Origin: Verrucomicrobiales bacterium
GTDB taxonomy: Bacteria > Verrucomicrobiota > Verrucomicrobiae > Limisphaerales > UBA1100
Assembly: GCA_002721895.1 (NCBI GenBank)
Contig: PBLV01000045.1
Span: 1-46,914, forward strand
Length of the DNA stretch: 46,914 nucleotides
Direction of reading: 5' to 3'
Shown one piece after another: positions 16,385 through 24,203 of the stretch. The stretch's first letter is position 1, and each line of letters opens with the position of its first letter. The notes under the pieces were generated by a model. The model was given only the letters and a program-made list of their open reading frames with translations, was not told where the DNA came from and searched no databases. The position numbers were made by a program, and so were the translations under genes.

Positions 16385-16873
16385 CTAGCGCTTTTTGGCG
16401 CGCAGTTTTTTGCGCAGGGCGGCTTCCACCGCTGCGGGCACAAACGCGGATACTTCCCCCCCGAGCGACGCCACTTCCTTGACCAAGCTGGAGCTGAGAT
16501 AGATGTATTTGCCGCGCGGCATCATGAAGATGGTTTCCACTTGATCCGCCAGTCTCCGGTTCACGAGTGCCATTTGGAATTCGTACTCAAAATCCGAGAC
16601 CGCGCGCAGACCGCGGATGATGGCGCACGCATCCATCCGCGCCGCGTAGTCCACCAGCAGACCCTTGAAGGAATCCACCTCCACGTTTGCAAATGCCTTC
16701 ACCTCCTGTTTCAGAAGCCGCCCGCGTTCCACCTTGGTGAAGAGCGGTCGCTTGCCGCGATTGTCCGCCACCGCCACGATCACTCGGTCAAACAAGCGTG
16801 CGGCCCGGCCAATCACGTCCACATGGCCGAGCGTTGGCGGGTCGAAGCTCCCCGGGTAAATCACCGTGCGCAT
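16385..16873 (-). CDS. coaD: Phosphopantetheine adenylyltransferase (CoaD)
   Basis: The protein has 162 residues, the standard CoaD length. It transfers AMP from ATP to 4'-phosphopantetheine in coenzyme A synthesis in the cytoplasm. The nucleotidyltransferase motif YPGSFDPPTLGHVDVI contains the T/HxGH signature. RGLRAVSDFEYEFQMALVNRRL and the C-terminal YLSSSLVKEVASLGG complete the family pattern. It is the first gene of a minus-strand run continuing to DUF177, rpmF and fabH, all linked to CoA/ACP metabolism or translation. It is divergent from the membrane/thioredoxin-like gene across 92 bases. Confidence 0.96.
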   Translation of the reverse strand: MRTVIYPGSFDPPTLGHVDVIGRAARLFDRVIVAVADNRGKRPLFTKVERGRLLKQEVKAFANVEVDSFKGLLVDYAARMDACAIIRGLRAVSDFEYEFQMALVNRRLADQVETIFMMPRGKYIYLSSSLVKEVASLGGEVSAFVPAAVEAALRKKLRAKKR

Positions 16874-16965
16874 GCCCCACCATCACGCTGCCAGCCGGGA
16901 CCGCGCAAGGAATTTCGCGGCATCGCCAAGCCGCTTTACCTGTGCTACCTTGCCTTGGCCGAAGC

Positions 16966-18012
16966 ATGAGCGACCCGCCAACCAGTCCTGACCCAGCTCC
17001 CGCGCCTTCGCCGCCAAGGACCGCGCACGCCTTCACTAGTCTCGTGTTGGGCCTCTTTGGCGTCCTGCTTCTGGCCGGCGCGGGACTCCTGCACCATTGG
17101 CACACCAACCCGCCGGCCTTTATGCAGCTTACCCCGGCCACTCACCCCGCTTCCACCAACGCCCCACCCGCCCAGAACGCCACCAATGCACTTCAGGATT
17201 TACTGAAACAGAAAACCAGCGCCCCGCTCCAGCAGGAGATTGCCTCCAAACTCCTCAGCTTCAGTACAGGCGTAGCGGTTCTGGCTGGGGTGATTGGTGC
17301 CGCGGGACTGATCATGGGAGTGCTAAGCCTCCGCCTTGCCGGGGCCGAACGTGGAAAAGCTTGGACCGGCATGATGCTCTCACTGGTGTCCATCCTCGCC
17401 TGGGGACTGGCCGGATGGAACGTCGTTTTAAACATTCGCATTAAACAGAAAGCCATCGCCCAGATTGGGGATGAGTTCGCCAACTACACGAATATCATCA
17501 ACAACGCCTTGAATATGGCCGATGATCTCCTGCCGGGCGTGCGCGCCGGGCAGGACACCGTGATCTTTGAAAACGAATGGCGCGGCAAACTGGCGCCCGA
17601 CCTGCACGTACAGCCAGTCAATTCGCCAGGCGATGTCCTCCTGAGCGAACAACGCGAAATCCGGCCTGTGCTGATCGCCGTCTTGAACACGCAGTCCGGC
17701 CTTTGCCGGCCGCTAATCGATGCACTCAATGAAATCCATCGCGACATCCCCTCCTCGGACCTTTTAATACTGGTCGTCAGTCATCGTGAAAATCCCGCCG
17801 CCCTGACTGCCGCCGTCGAGGCCCAAGGCATTCGCTTTCTGACCGGCAAGGCCGTCAATCCCCTGCCCCCCTACAAGGATGCCCTTTCACCCACTGTCTT
17901 CGCCATTGACCATGAGGGAGTCATCCGGAAGGCGCTTGTGGGAAACGATGCCGCCAAGACCGATGATCTGCGAAGAATCGCCCGAAACCTGCGCGATGCC
18001 GCCCGGCGCTAG
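16966..18012 (+). CDS. Membrane protein with redox-degenerate thioredoxin-like domain
   Basis: The protein has 348 residues. The ATG at 16966 was chosen because upstream in-frame sequence overlaps coaD. A Pro-rich start (residues 1-20) precedes three predicted membrane segments at about 24-45, 102-122 and 136-156. The last 120 residues look like a thioredoxin/TlpA fold: PVLIAVLNTQSGLCRPLIDALNEIH, then SPTVFAIDHEGVIRKALVG with the usual cis-Pro position. The active-site CxxC is replaced by SGLC (Ser244, Cys247), so ordinary dithiol exchange is not possible. A role in binding or monothiol chemistry is conceivable. The neighbours, coaD (divergent) and ndk (convergent, 15 bases), give no hint. 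The fold call is inference. Confidence 0.65.
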   Translation: MSDPPTSPDPAPAPSPPRTAHAFTSLVLGLFGVLLLAGAGLLHHWHTNPPAFMQLTPATHPASTNAPPAQNATNALQDLLKQKTSAPLQQEIASKLLSFSTGVAVLAGVIGAAGLIMGVLSLRLAGAERGKAWTGMMLSLVSILAWGLAGWNVVLNIRIKQKAIAQIGDEFANYTNIINNALNMADDLLPGVRAGQDTVIFENEWRGKLAPDLHVQPVNSPGDVLLSEQREIRPVLIAVLNTQSGLCRPLIDALNEIHRDIPSSDLLILVVSHRENPAALTAAVEAQGIRFLTGKAVNPLPPYKDALSPTVFAIDHEGVIRKALVGNDAAKTDDLRRIARNLRDAARR

Positions 18013-18027
18013 AAAACCACGGCCTAA

Positions 18028-18447
18028 TTAGAACACCTCTGATTCGCCAAAAAACCGGGCGATCTCGATTTGCGCGTTCTCCACCGAGTCGGATGCGTGG
18101 CAAACGTTCTGCATGCCGGATTTGCCAAGGTCACCCCGGATCGTCCCCGGCGGTGCCTTGGAGGAGTCCGTCGGCCCTAACAGTTCCCGAATGCGGCCCA
18201 CCGCGCTTTCGCCTTCCAAGATCAAGGCCAAGACCGGTGCGGATTTCATGAATTCCACGATGCCTGAGAAAAAAGGCAGCTCCGTCAGGTGCGCGTAATG
18301 TTCCAACAGGATTTCGTCCGTCAACTGAATCATCTTCACTCCTCGCATCTCAAACCCCGCCGTTTCAAAGCGCGCAATCACCTCTCCGGCATGCCTTCCC
18401 TCAAGGCAATCCGGCTTCAACAAAATCAACGAACGCTCCAAGCTCAT
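18028..18447 (-). CDS. ndk: Nucleoside diphosphate kinase
   Basis: The protein has 139 residues, the usual bacterial length. It transfers the gamma-phosphate between nucleoside tri- and diphosphates through a phosphohistidine. The catalytic His117 lies in the signature NVCHASDS, with Lys11 in LLKPD near the start. GPTDSSKAPPGTIRGDLG is the nucleotide-binding Kpn-loop region. The ATG at 18447 follows AAGGCGGG; an in-frame codon upstream was rejected for that reason. The gene is divergent from mqnP across 112 bases. Confidence 0.97.
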   Translation of the reverse strand: MSLERSLILLKPDCLEGRHAGEVIARFETAGFEMRGVKMIQLTDEILLEHYAHLTELPFFSGIVEFMKSAPVLALILEGESAVGRIRELLGPTDSSKAPPGTIRGDLGKSGMQNVCHASDSVENAQIEIARFFGESEVF

Positions 18448-18485
18448 CGACCCGCCTTGTAAGCACAAGACTGTCCCAAGGCAAC

Positions 18486-18513
18486 TTGAAACCCTTCACC
18501 GTCCGGTCATAAC
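18486..18513 (+). promoter_or_regulatory. Candidate promoter for the menaquinone genes
   Basis: TTGAAA (18486-18491) and CATAAC (18508-18513) are separated by 16 bases in the ndk-mqnP gap. The predicted start near 18520 leaves a 40-base leader before the GTG of mqnP. The -10 element matches only four of six positions. Confidence 0.3.
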
Positions 18514-18559
18514 ACCCAATGCGCTTGAGTTTTGCCGCTCGTTTGCGCACCGTCCCCCC

Positions 18560-19597
18560 GTGGGCACTGACACCATTCCGCCACGGAAACCCAGCCGGGT
18601 CTGGGCGCTCGTTCGCAACTGGGGAGGCTTCGTCAAGTTCTCCCACACCCTCTTCGCCCTCCCCTTCGCCTTCGCCGCAATGGCCCTGGCTGCTCGTGCC
18701 AAATTCAGCGAGGTGCCTGAAGCAGAACGGGAAGCCTTTGCCGCCCTCGAACGCGGCTGGCCTGGCTGGAAACCCTTCCTCCTCATCCTCGTGGCCATGA
18801 TCACTGCCCGCACCTGCGCCATGGCTTTCAATCGTATCGCCGACCGCGATTATGACGCCGCCAACCCGCGAACCCGTGAACGCCACCTCCCCGCCGGCAA
18901 GATCAGCCTCACCAGTGCCTGGACACTCACCTTGCTTTCCGCCGCTGCGTTTCTTGTTGCCTGCTGGTTTCTCCCGAGGATTTGTTTTTACCTCGCCCCC
19001 GTTGCCCTCTTCTTCATTTTTTTCTACTCACTCACCAAGCGGTTTAACGACTTCACTCACGTCTTCCTCGGCATCGCCTTGGCCATTGCGCCTGTGGGCG
19101 CTTGGCTCGCCGTCACCGGCGAAATCCAGTTTATCGCCTCCGACTCCGGCAGTTTCATGGGCAAGATTCGCCATGGCCTCTTCACCCCCCTTACCATGGC
19201 CGTGCTCGTGCTCGCGTGGGTTGTTGGCTTTGATCTGATCTACTCCATTCAAGATTACGAATTCGACCGCGAAAACAAGCTCCACTCCCTGGTCGTCCGT
19301 TGGGGCCCCGACAACGCCATCCAAGCCGCGCTTCTCTGCCACATGCTGATGTATGGCATACTCGTTTTCTTTGGCCTCCTGAGTGGCTTCAAACTGGAGT
19401 ATTGGATTGGGCTGGTGGTCATCATGGGCTGCCTGGGACTTGAGCACTGGATTGTCCGGCGCCGGCTCCGCAAGGGCGAATTCCGGCTTGCCGAGCAGCA
19501 GTTCTTTCGCCTCAACGCTCTCATCAGCATGATCTTCCTTGTGGTGGTCTTGGCCGAGGTTGCGCTCATAGATTTCTGGAGTTTCCGCGGAATGTAA
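18560..19597 (+). CDS. mqnP: UbiA-family prenyltransferase, probable MqnP
   Basis: The protein has 345 residues and about eight membrane helices. The start is GTG; no ATG precedes the first conserved segment. Both Asp-rich prenyl-diphosphate motifs are present: NRIADRDYDAANPRTRERHLP after the second helix and DLIYSIQDYEFDRENKLHS later. UbiA-family enzymes attach a polyprenyl chain to an aromatic acid in the membrane. The stop overlaps the start of mqnE by one base (TAATG), followed by mqnA. That context makes MqnP, which prenylates 1,4-dihydroxy-6-naphthoate in the futalosine route, more likely than UbiA of ubiquinone synthesis. Confidence 0.88.
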   Translation: MGTDTIPPRKPSRVWALVRNWGGFVKFSHTLFALPFAFAAMALAARAKFSEVPEAEREAFAALERGWPGWKPFLLILVAMITARTCAMAFNRIADRDYDAANPRTRERHLPAGKISLTSAWTLTLLSAAAFLVACWFLPRICFYLAPVALFFIFFYSLTKRFNDFTHVFLGIALAIAPVGAWLAVTGEIQFIASDSGSFMGKIRHGLFTPLTMAVLVLAWVVGFDLIYSIQDYEFDRENKLHSLVVRWGPDNAIQAALLCHMLMYGILVFFGLLSGFKLEYWIGLVVIMGCLGLEHWIVRRRLRKGEFRLAEQQFFRLNALISMIFLVVVLAEVALIDFWSFRGM

Positions 19598-20760
19598 TGA
19601 TGAGCCTCGCCCGCCAAGCTGGCCCTCTCACCGACCTTCTTGAAAAGGTCGAGGACGAAAAGCGCCTTACCAGCGAGGATGCCCTTCGCCTCTTTGAAAG
19701 CCGCGACCTCAACACACTCGCCTACCTCGCAAACACGGTCCGCCAGCGCAAGGTCGGCAACCAAGCCAGCTTCATCGTCAACCGCTACATCAACTATTCC
19801 AACTACTGCATTCTCTCCTGCCAATTCTGCAGCTTTGCACGCAAAAAACGAGATGGAGACGGCTTTGAGCTGACCCTTAATCAAATCACCGCGAAAGCCC
19901 ACGAAGCCCTCGCCCTTGGCGTCACCGAACTGCACATCGTCGGTGGCCTGCACCCCTCCCTGCCGCTCGATTACTACACCGACATGCTTCGTGCCCTGAA
20001 GGCCCTCGATCCTCGCCTCCAACTCAAGTGCTTCACCGCCGTCGAGATTCTGCACCTTTGCCGGCTCGCCAAGAAAACCACTTCCCAAATTCTCACGCTC
20101 CTTCGCGAGGCCGGCCTTGATTCCCTCACTGGCGGCGGGGCGGAAATCTTTCAATCCAACGTCCGCGACGCCATTGCGCGCGGCAAGGAAACCGCCGGGG
20201 AATGGACCGAGGTCCACCGCATCTGGCATCAAATGGGTGGCCGCAGCACCGCCACCATGCTCTTCGGCCACGTCGAAACCGTGGTCGACCGCGTCGACCA
20301 TCTCCATCGCCTCCGCGAGCTACAGGACGAAACCGGCGGCTTCACCGGTTTCATCCCACTCCCCTTCCAGCCCGAGAACAATCCCATTCCTGTGGAGCAT
20401 CCTCCATCCGGCTTTGACATCCTTCGCACCCTCGCCATCAGCCGCATATTCCTCGACAACTTTGACCACATCACCGCCTACTGGATTGGCCTTGGCCTGC
20501 CTCTCGCCCAAGTCGCCCTCAGCCACGGCGCGGATGATCTCCACGGCACGATCGAGGAGGAACATATCTTTCACATGGCCGGTGCCGGCAGTCCCCAGGC
20601 ACAAACCATCCCTGCCATGATTCAGGCCATTCGCGAGGCCGGCCGCACACCCGTCCAGCGGAACACCTTCTACGAGCCCATCCGCGAATGGACCGATGAT
20701 ATCACCGGCCCTATTCCCGCCCCCTCGAATCTCCTGAAGGAAAACCTCGCCACCGCATGA
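19597..20760 (+). CDS. mqnE: Aminofutalosine synthase (radical SAM MqnE)
   Basis: The protein has 387 residues. The radical SAM cluster motif CxxxCxxC is at Cys71, Cys75 and Cys78 (CILSCQFCSF). ELHIVGGLHPSLPLDYY, LTGGGAEIF, TATMLFGHVET and GFTGFIPLPFQPENNP follow the MqnE/MqnC/CofH pattern. MqnE joins 3-[(1-carboxyvinyl)oxy]benzoate to SAM to form 6-amino-6-deoxyfutalosine. It shares one base with mqnP and overlaps mqnA by four (ATGA), so these genes form one translationally coupled unit. The proximity of mqnA and mqnC supports MqnE over F420-related paralogues. Confidence 0.93.
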   Translation: MMSLARQAGPLTDLLEKVEDEKRLTSEDALRLFESRDLNTLAYLANTVRQRKVGNQASFIVNRYINYSNYCILSCQFCSFARKKRDGDGFELTLNQITAKAHEALALGVTELHIVGGLHPSLPLDYYTDMLRALKALDPRLQLKCFTAVEILHLCRLAKKTTSQILTLLREAGLDSLTGGGAEIFQSNVRDAIARGKETAGEWTEVHRIWHQMGGRSTATMLFGHVETVVDRVDHLHRLRELQDETGGFTGFIPLPFQPENNPIPVEHPPSGFDILRTLAISRIFLDNFDHITAYWIGLGLPLAQVALSHGADDLHGTIEEEHIFHMAGAGSPQAQTIPAMIQAIREAGRTPVQRNTFYEPIREWTDDITGPIPAPSNLLKENLATA

Positions 20761-21509
20761 GCAGGCGCATCGGCTCGGTCCCCTATCTAAACTCCGTCCC
20801 GTTGACACGAGGCATTGAGGACGAGACCGAGTTTGTCGTGCCCTCAAAGCTCGCCGACCTCCTGCGCGCGGGAGAACTGGATGCCGCCCTGCTGAGTGTC
20901 ACGGAAGTACTGTTCAATGAAGGTTACGATGTGCTCGACGGTGTGGCCGTCGCCTCGCGCGGCACGGTCAAAAGTGTCTTCCTTGCCCACCGCCAGCCTC
21001 TGGATGCAATCGAGGTGATTCATTGCGACACCGCCAGTCTCACCAGTGTAAATCTCCTGCGCGTGCTGCTGGCCGAGCGCGGTCTGCAACCCAAGCTGGA
21101 ACCCTTGGTCGATTACTCCCAAGCCTCCATCCTTCCCAACGTCCTACTCATCGGCAATCCCGGTATTGAGTTCCTCCGTGCGCCACACGCCCATTCCATT
21201 TGGGACCTGGGCCAGGCTTGGGACACACTCACCGGCCTGCCCTTTGTCTATGCCATCTGGGCTCTACGGCGTGGACGACACGACAACGCTCTGCGCGAAA
21301 AACTTCGCGCCGCCAAAGCCGACGGCCTAGCGCATCTTGAGCAAACCATCGCGGAGTACACAGACTTTGATCCCGACTTCCGCCGCGCCTACTTGGGCGA
21401 CCACATCCGGTACGATCTTGGCAAAGAGGAAAAAGCCGGCTTGGCCCGGTTCATCGAGCTATTGCGCCAACACGGAAACCAGCCCGTGTACGTGCCCACG
21501 TATGTCTGA
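20757..21509 (+). CDS. mqnA: Chorismate dehydratase (MqnA)
   Basis: The protein has 250 residues. The N-terminal RIGSVPYLNSVPL is the MqnA hallmark; LRAGELDAALLSVTE and LVDYSQASILPNVLLIGNPG also match. The C-terminal part has LTGLPFVYAIWALR and YLGDHIRYDLGKEEKAGLARFIELL. MqnA removes water from chorismate, the first step of the futalosine pathway, and has a periplasmic-binding-protein-like fold though cytoplasmic. It overlaps mqnE by four bases. MqnD is a paralogue, but the SVPYLN motif and gene order favour MqnA. Confidence 0.93.
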   Translation: MSRRIGSVPYLNSVPLTRGIEDETEFVVPSKLADLLRAGELDAALLSVTEVLFNEGYDVLDGVAVASRGTVKSVFLAHRQPLDAIEVIHCDTASLTSVNLLRVLLAERGLQPKLEPLVDYSQASILPNVLLIGNPGIEFLRAPHAHSIWDLGQAWDTLTGLPFVYAIWALRRGRHDNALREKLRAAKADGLAHLEQTIAEYTDFDPDFRRAYLGDHIRYDLGKEEKAGLARFIELLRQHGNQPVYVPTYV

Positions 21510-21550
21510 ACCAGTTGCCAAGTATCTGGATTGTGTTAAGTTGGATTAGG

Positions 21551-22231
21551 ATGAAACGGCCCAAGTCCTTCCTCTCCACACTTGCCACCTTGGCCATTCT
21601 TCTGCTCGCGCAATCCGTGGAAGCGCAAGCGCCGAGCATGGGCAACAACCCCTACATCAACCCGGCCAACCCCCGCCCGTACCCGCCGGGACATCGTCCG
21701 CCAAAGCCGCCACCGCTGCCCGCCGAGATTGTTGAAATGGCCAAAAAACTCCTGCGCGACCGAGTGACCGAAATCCGCGCGCAGGCGCGTAAGGGCGACT
21801 ACAAGGCCCAGTACAACCTCGGCGTTGTTCATGTCTATGGCGCGGGCGCGACGCTGGATTTTAAACAAGCTTTCGAGAATTTCCGCAAATCCGCCGAGGA
21901 GGCGGTATATGCGCCCGCAACCTTCAATCTCGCCATCTGTTACGCCAAGGGGCTGGGCACGGAGTTGGACCGGGTGCAGGCCTACAAGTGGTGGAACTTG
22001 GCCGCCGCACAGGGGCACCCTCAAGCTGCGGCCGCCCGCGACAACATTGCCCGCTACATGAACCGGCGCCAGATCGCTGCCGCCCAATCCATGGCCACGG
22101 GTTACGAACGCAAACTGGAACTGCGAATTCTTCGCGACAAACTTAAGGCTCAACGCGAAAAGATCAGCCCCAACAGCCGCCTACACGACGCCGCCTATAA
22201 CCTGTCCCACGAGTTCTTCCGAAAACGGTGA
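21551..22231 (+). CDS. Exported Sel1-repeat protein
   Basis: The protein has 226 residues. The ATG at 21551 gives a signal peptide (SFLSTLATLAILLLAQSVEAQA). A Pro-rich linker (about 30-55) precedes two Sel1-type TPR-like repeats: AQYNLGVVHVYGAGATLDFKQAFENFRKSAE and ATFNLAICYAKGLGTELDRVQAYKWWNLAAAQGHPQA. A basic helical C-terminus follows. Sel1 proteins are adaptor or scaffold proteins; no specific role is apparent. It lies between mqnA (41 bases) and mqnC (91 bases) on the same strand, an odd place for an exported adaptor. It may be co-transcribed by position alone. Confidence 0.8.
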   Translation: MKRPKSFLSTLATLAILLLAQSVEAQAPSMGNNPYINPANPRPYPPGHRPPKPPPLPAEIVEMAKKLLRDRVTEIRAQARKGDYKAQYNLGVVHVYGAGATLDFKQAFENFRKSAEEAVYAPATFNLAICYAKGLGTELDRVQAYKWWNLAAAQGHPQAAAARDNIARYMNRRQIAAAQSMATGYERKLELRILRDKLKAQREKISPNSRLHDAAYNLSHEFFRKR

Positions 22232-22322
22232 TTATGTAATCGCCAGCCACAGGCTTGATCGAAGCCCCCTTGCAACGCCCGCAGGCTGAGCTTACATTCG
22301 CGCGGTGATTCACGATCCCTCC

Positions 22323-23396
22323 ATGGATGCCCTGCTAGACAAGGCTTGGGCGGGCGAACGGGTCAATGACGTGGAGGCGCTACGGCTGTATGCACTGCCG
22401 CTTGAGACCCTTGGCGCGCTGGCACATCGGCGTCGGGAATTGGCCAAGGCTGAGGCTTACGAAGGTCATGGCAACGAGATCGTCACTTACAGCGTTGATC
22501 GCAATGTCAATTACACCAACGTTTGCAACGTGTACTGCAAGTTTTGCGCGTTTTGGCGCAGTGAAAAGGCGGCTGACGCGTACGTGATTTCGTATGCGGA
22601 AATGGACCGAAAAATTGAGGAAACTCTGGCACTGGGCGGAACACAGATTCTCATGCAGGGCGGGCACCACCCCAAATTGTCCAAGCAATGGTATCTCGAC
22701 CTGCTCTCGCACATTCGCGACAAGTTTCCATCGATCAACGTCCATGGCTTTAGTCCGAGTGAGTTTGTGCATTTTCGCGAGGTGTTCAACGAGCCGCTGG
22801 AAGAGATTGTCCATGACTTTCGCGCAGCCGGCCTAGGCTCCATTCCCGGTGGGGGAGGTGAGATTCTCGTGGACCGCGTACGCGAGAAGATTTCACCTTT
22901 AAAGGCCATGAGCGATGACTGGCTGGAGGTGATGGCTGTTGCCCACCGCCAAGGATTGGCCACCACGGCAACGATGATGTTTGGCCATGTGGAGACGGTG
23001 GAGGAGCGCATTGAGCACCTGAAACGCGTGCGGGTTCAGCAGGACGAAACCGGTGGCTTTACCGCCTTCATCGCGTGGACTTTCCAAGCCGAGAACACGC
23101 GGCTGAAGGCGCCGACGGTTGGGGCGCACGAATATCTGCGCATGCAGGCATTGTCCCGTATTTACCTGGACAACGTGGCGAACATCCAGAGTTCATGGGT
23201 CACTCAGGGCCGCGAGATCGGGCAGGTGGCGCTACAATATGGAGCCAATGACCTGGGGAGCATCATGATTGAGGAGAACGTGGTCTCGCAAGCGGGCACC
23301 ACATTCCGCATGGGCGTGGCTGACATGCAGCGCCTCATTCGGGATCTGGGCTGCGAGCCGCGTCAGCGGGACAACTGGTATCGGCTGGGGAGTTGA
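22323..23396 (+). CDS. mqnC: Cyclic dehypoxanthinyl futalosine synthase (MqnC)
   Basis: The protein has 357 residues from ATG 22323; GTG 22305 is an alternative six codons upstream and neither has a good SD. The radical SAM motif CxxxCxxC is at Cys68, Cys72 and Cys75 (CNVYCKFCAF). Further marks are ILMQGGHHPKLSKQWY, GLGSIPGGGGEILVDRVR, TTATMMFGHVET and GFTAFIAWTFQAENT. MqnC cyclises dehypoxanthine futalosine. MqnB (futalosine hydrolase) and MqnD, needed before and after it, are not in the window. Its 3' end overlaps the convergent membrane-protein gene by 62 bases. Confidence 0.92.
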   Translation: MDALLDKAWAGERVNDVEALRLYALPLETLGALAHRRRELAKAEAYEGHGNEIVTYSVDRNVNYTNVCNVYCKFCAFWRSEKAADAYVISYAEMDRKIEETLALGGTQILMQGGHHPKLSKQWYLDLLSHIRDKFPSINVHGFSPSEFVHFREVFNEPLEEIVHDFRAAGLGSIPGGGGEILVDRVREKISPLKAMSDDWLEVMAVAHRQGLATTATMMFGHVETVEERIEHLKRVRVQQDETGGFTAFIAWTFQAENTRLKAPTVGAHEYLRMQALSRIYLDNVANIQSSWVTQGREIGQVALQYGANDLGSIMIEENVVSQAGTTFRMGVADMQRLIRDLGCEPRQRDNWYRLGS

Positions 23397-24195
23397 TCTT
23401 GTCGCCAGCCGCGTCCTCCAAGTCCTCCCGGCCACCATCCGCCGCCGCAAGGATCGCTTCATCATCAAAGGCACCCGGCTCAAAGATCACCCGCAGCGCG
23501 GTCTGCCTCGCCTTCCAGATCATGCTCAGGGTCGTGGCCACCGAGGGCAGCATGAGCAGGATAACCATCCGGCCGCCTTGCGCATTCACTGCGTCCATCA
23601 CCATTTTCAATCTCCCCTCAGCCACGAACAGTCCATCAATGGCTTGATAGAACGCCACCAACGCGAGTACCAGCAGGAGAAGCAGCGGATTGAGCTTGGC
23701 GAAGATGCGCGTATCGGCCTGTAACACCACGTTGGGCAGTAGTCTGGCCAATCGGCGGAGCAGCAGGTTGAGGTGTATCAGGTAGACAAACGCGCCCACG
23801 GTAAACACCAGCACATTCAGCCGAAGCACAATCTCCCCGCCCGGCACACTCGTACCCGCCTCGGCCCAATACAGAAACGGCGCCAGCCCAAGGCACAACA
23901 GAACGAACAAGCGCGAATGAAACAAGTCCCGCTGCCAGTCCGCGTCGTCCGGCTGGAACCGAGCCATTTGCCAGACTCCAACGACCAACAGTCCCACCGC
24001 CCCCAGCACGGGTAACAATCCCAGCAGCCAAACCGCGGGCGGCACCGTGCCATCCAGCAGCACGATGATGAAAAGTCGAATCCAGTCTCCCACTGCGCCG
24101 GGAATGCAAACCACCAGCGCAAGTGGCAACCCGATGAGCAGTGCATTCAAGCCCCGCAACAGCGGGCGCAGCTCGGCAAGAGGAGGCTGGGACAT
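23335..24195 (-). CDS. Integral membrane protein, unknown function
   Basis: The protein has 286 residues. About seven hydrophobic segments are visible, roughly at residues 17-40, 52-75, 94-110, 124-145, 165-185 and near 210-225, with RRLARLLPNVVLQADTRIFAKLNPLLLL between them. A polar, acidic C-terminal tail (about 240-286) is encoded partly by the 62 bases that overlap mqnC on the other strand. It starts eight bases after the speA stop on the same strand and may be co-transcribed with it. I do not recognise the family. An amine or polyamine transporter would suit the neighbourhood, but nothing in the sequence shows that. Confidence 0.75.
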   Translation of the reverse strand: MSQPPLAELRPLLRGLNALLIGLPLALVVCIPGAVGDWIRLFIIVLLDGTVPPAVWLLGLLPVLGAVGLLVVGVWQMARFQPDDADWQRDLFHSRLFVLLCLGLAPFLYWAEAGTSVPGGEIVLRLNVLVFTVGAFVYLIHLNLLLRRLARLLPNVVLQADTRIFAKLNPLLLLLVLALVAFYQAIDGLFVAEGRLKMVMDAVNAQGGRMVILLMLPSVATTLSMIWKARQTALRVIFEPGAFDDEAILAAADGGREDLEDAAGDKINSPADTSCPADAARSPDPE

Positions 24196-24203
24196 GGCTG
24201 GAA

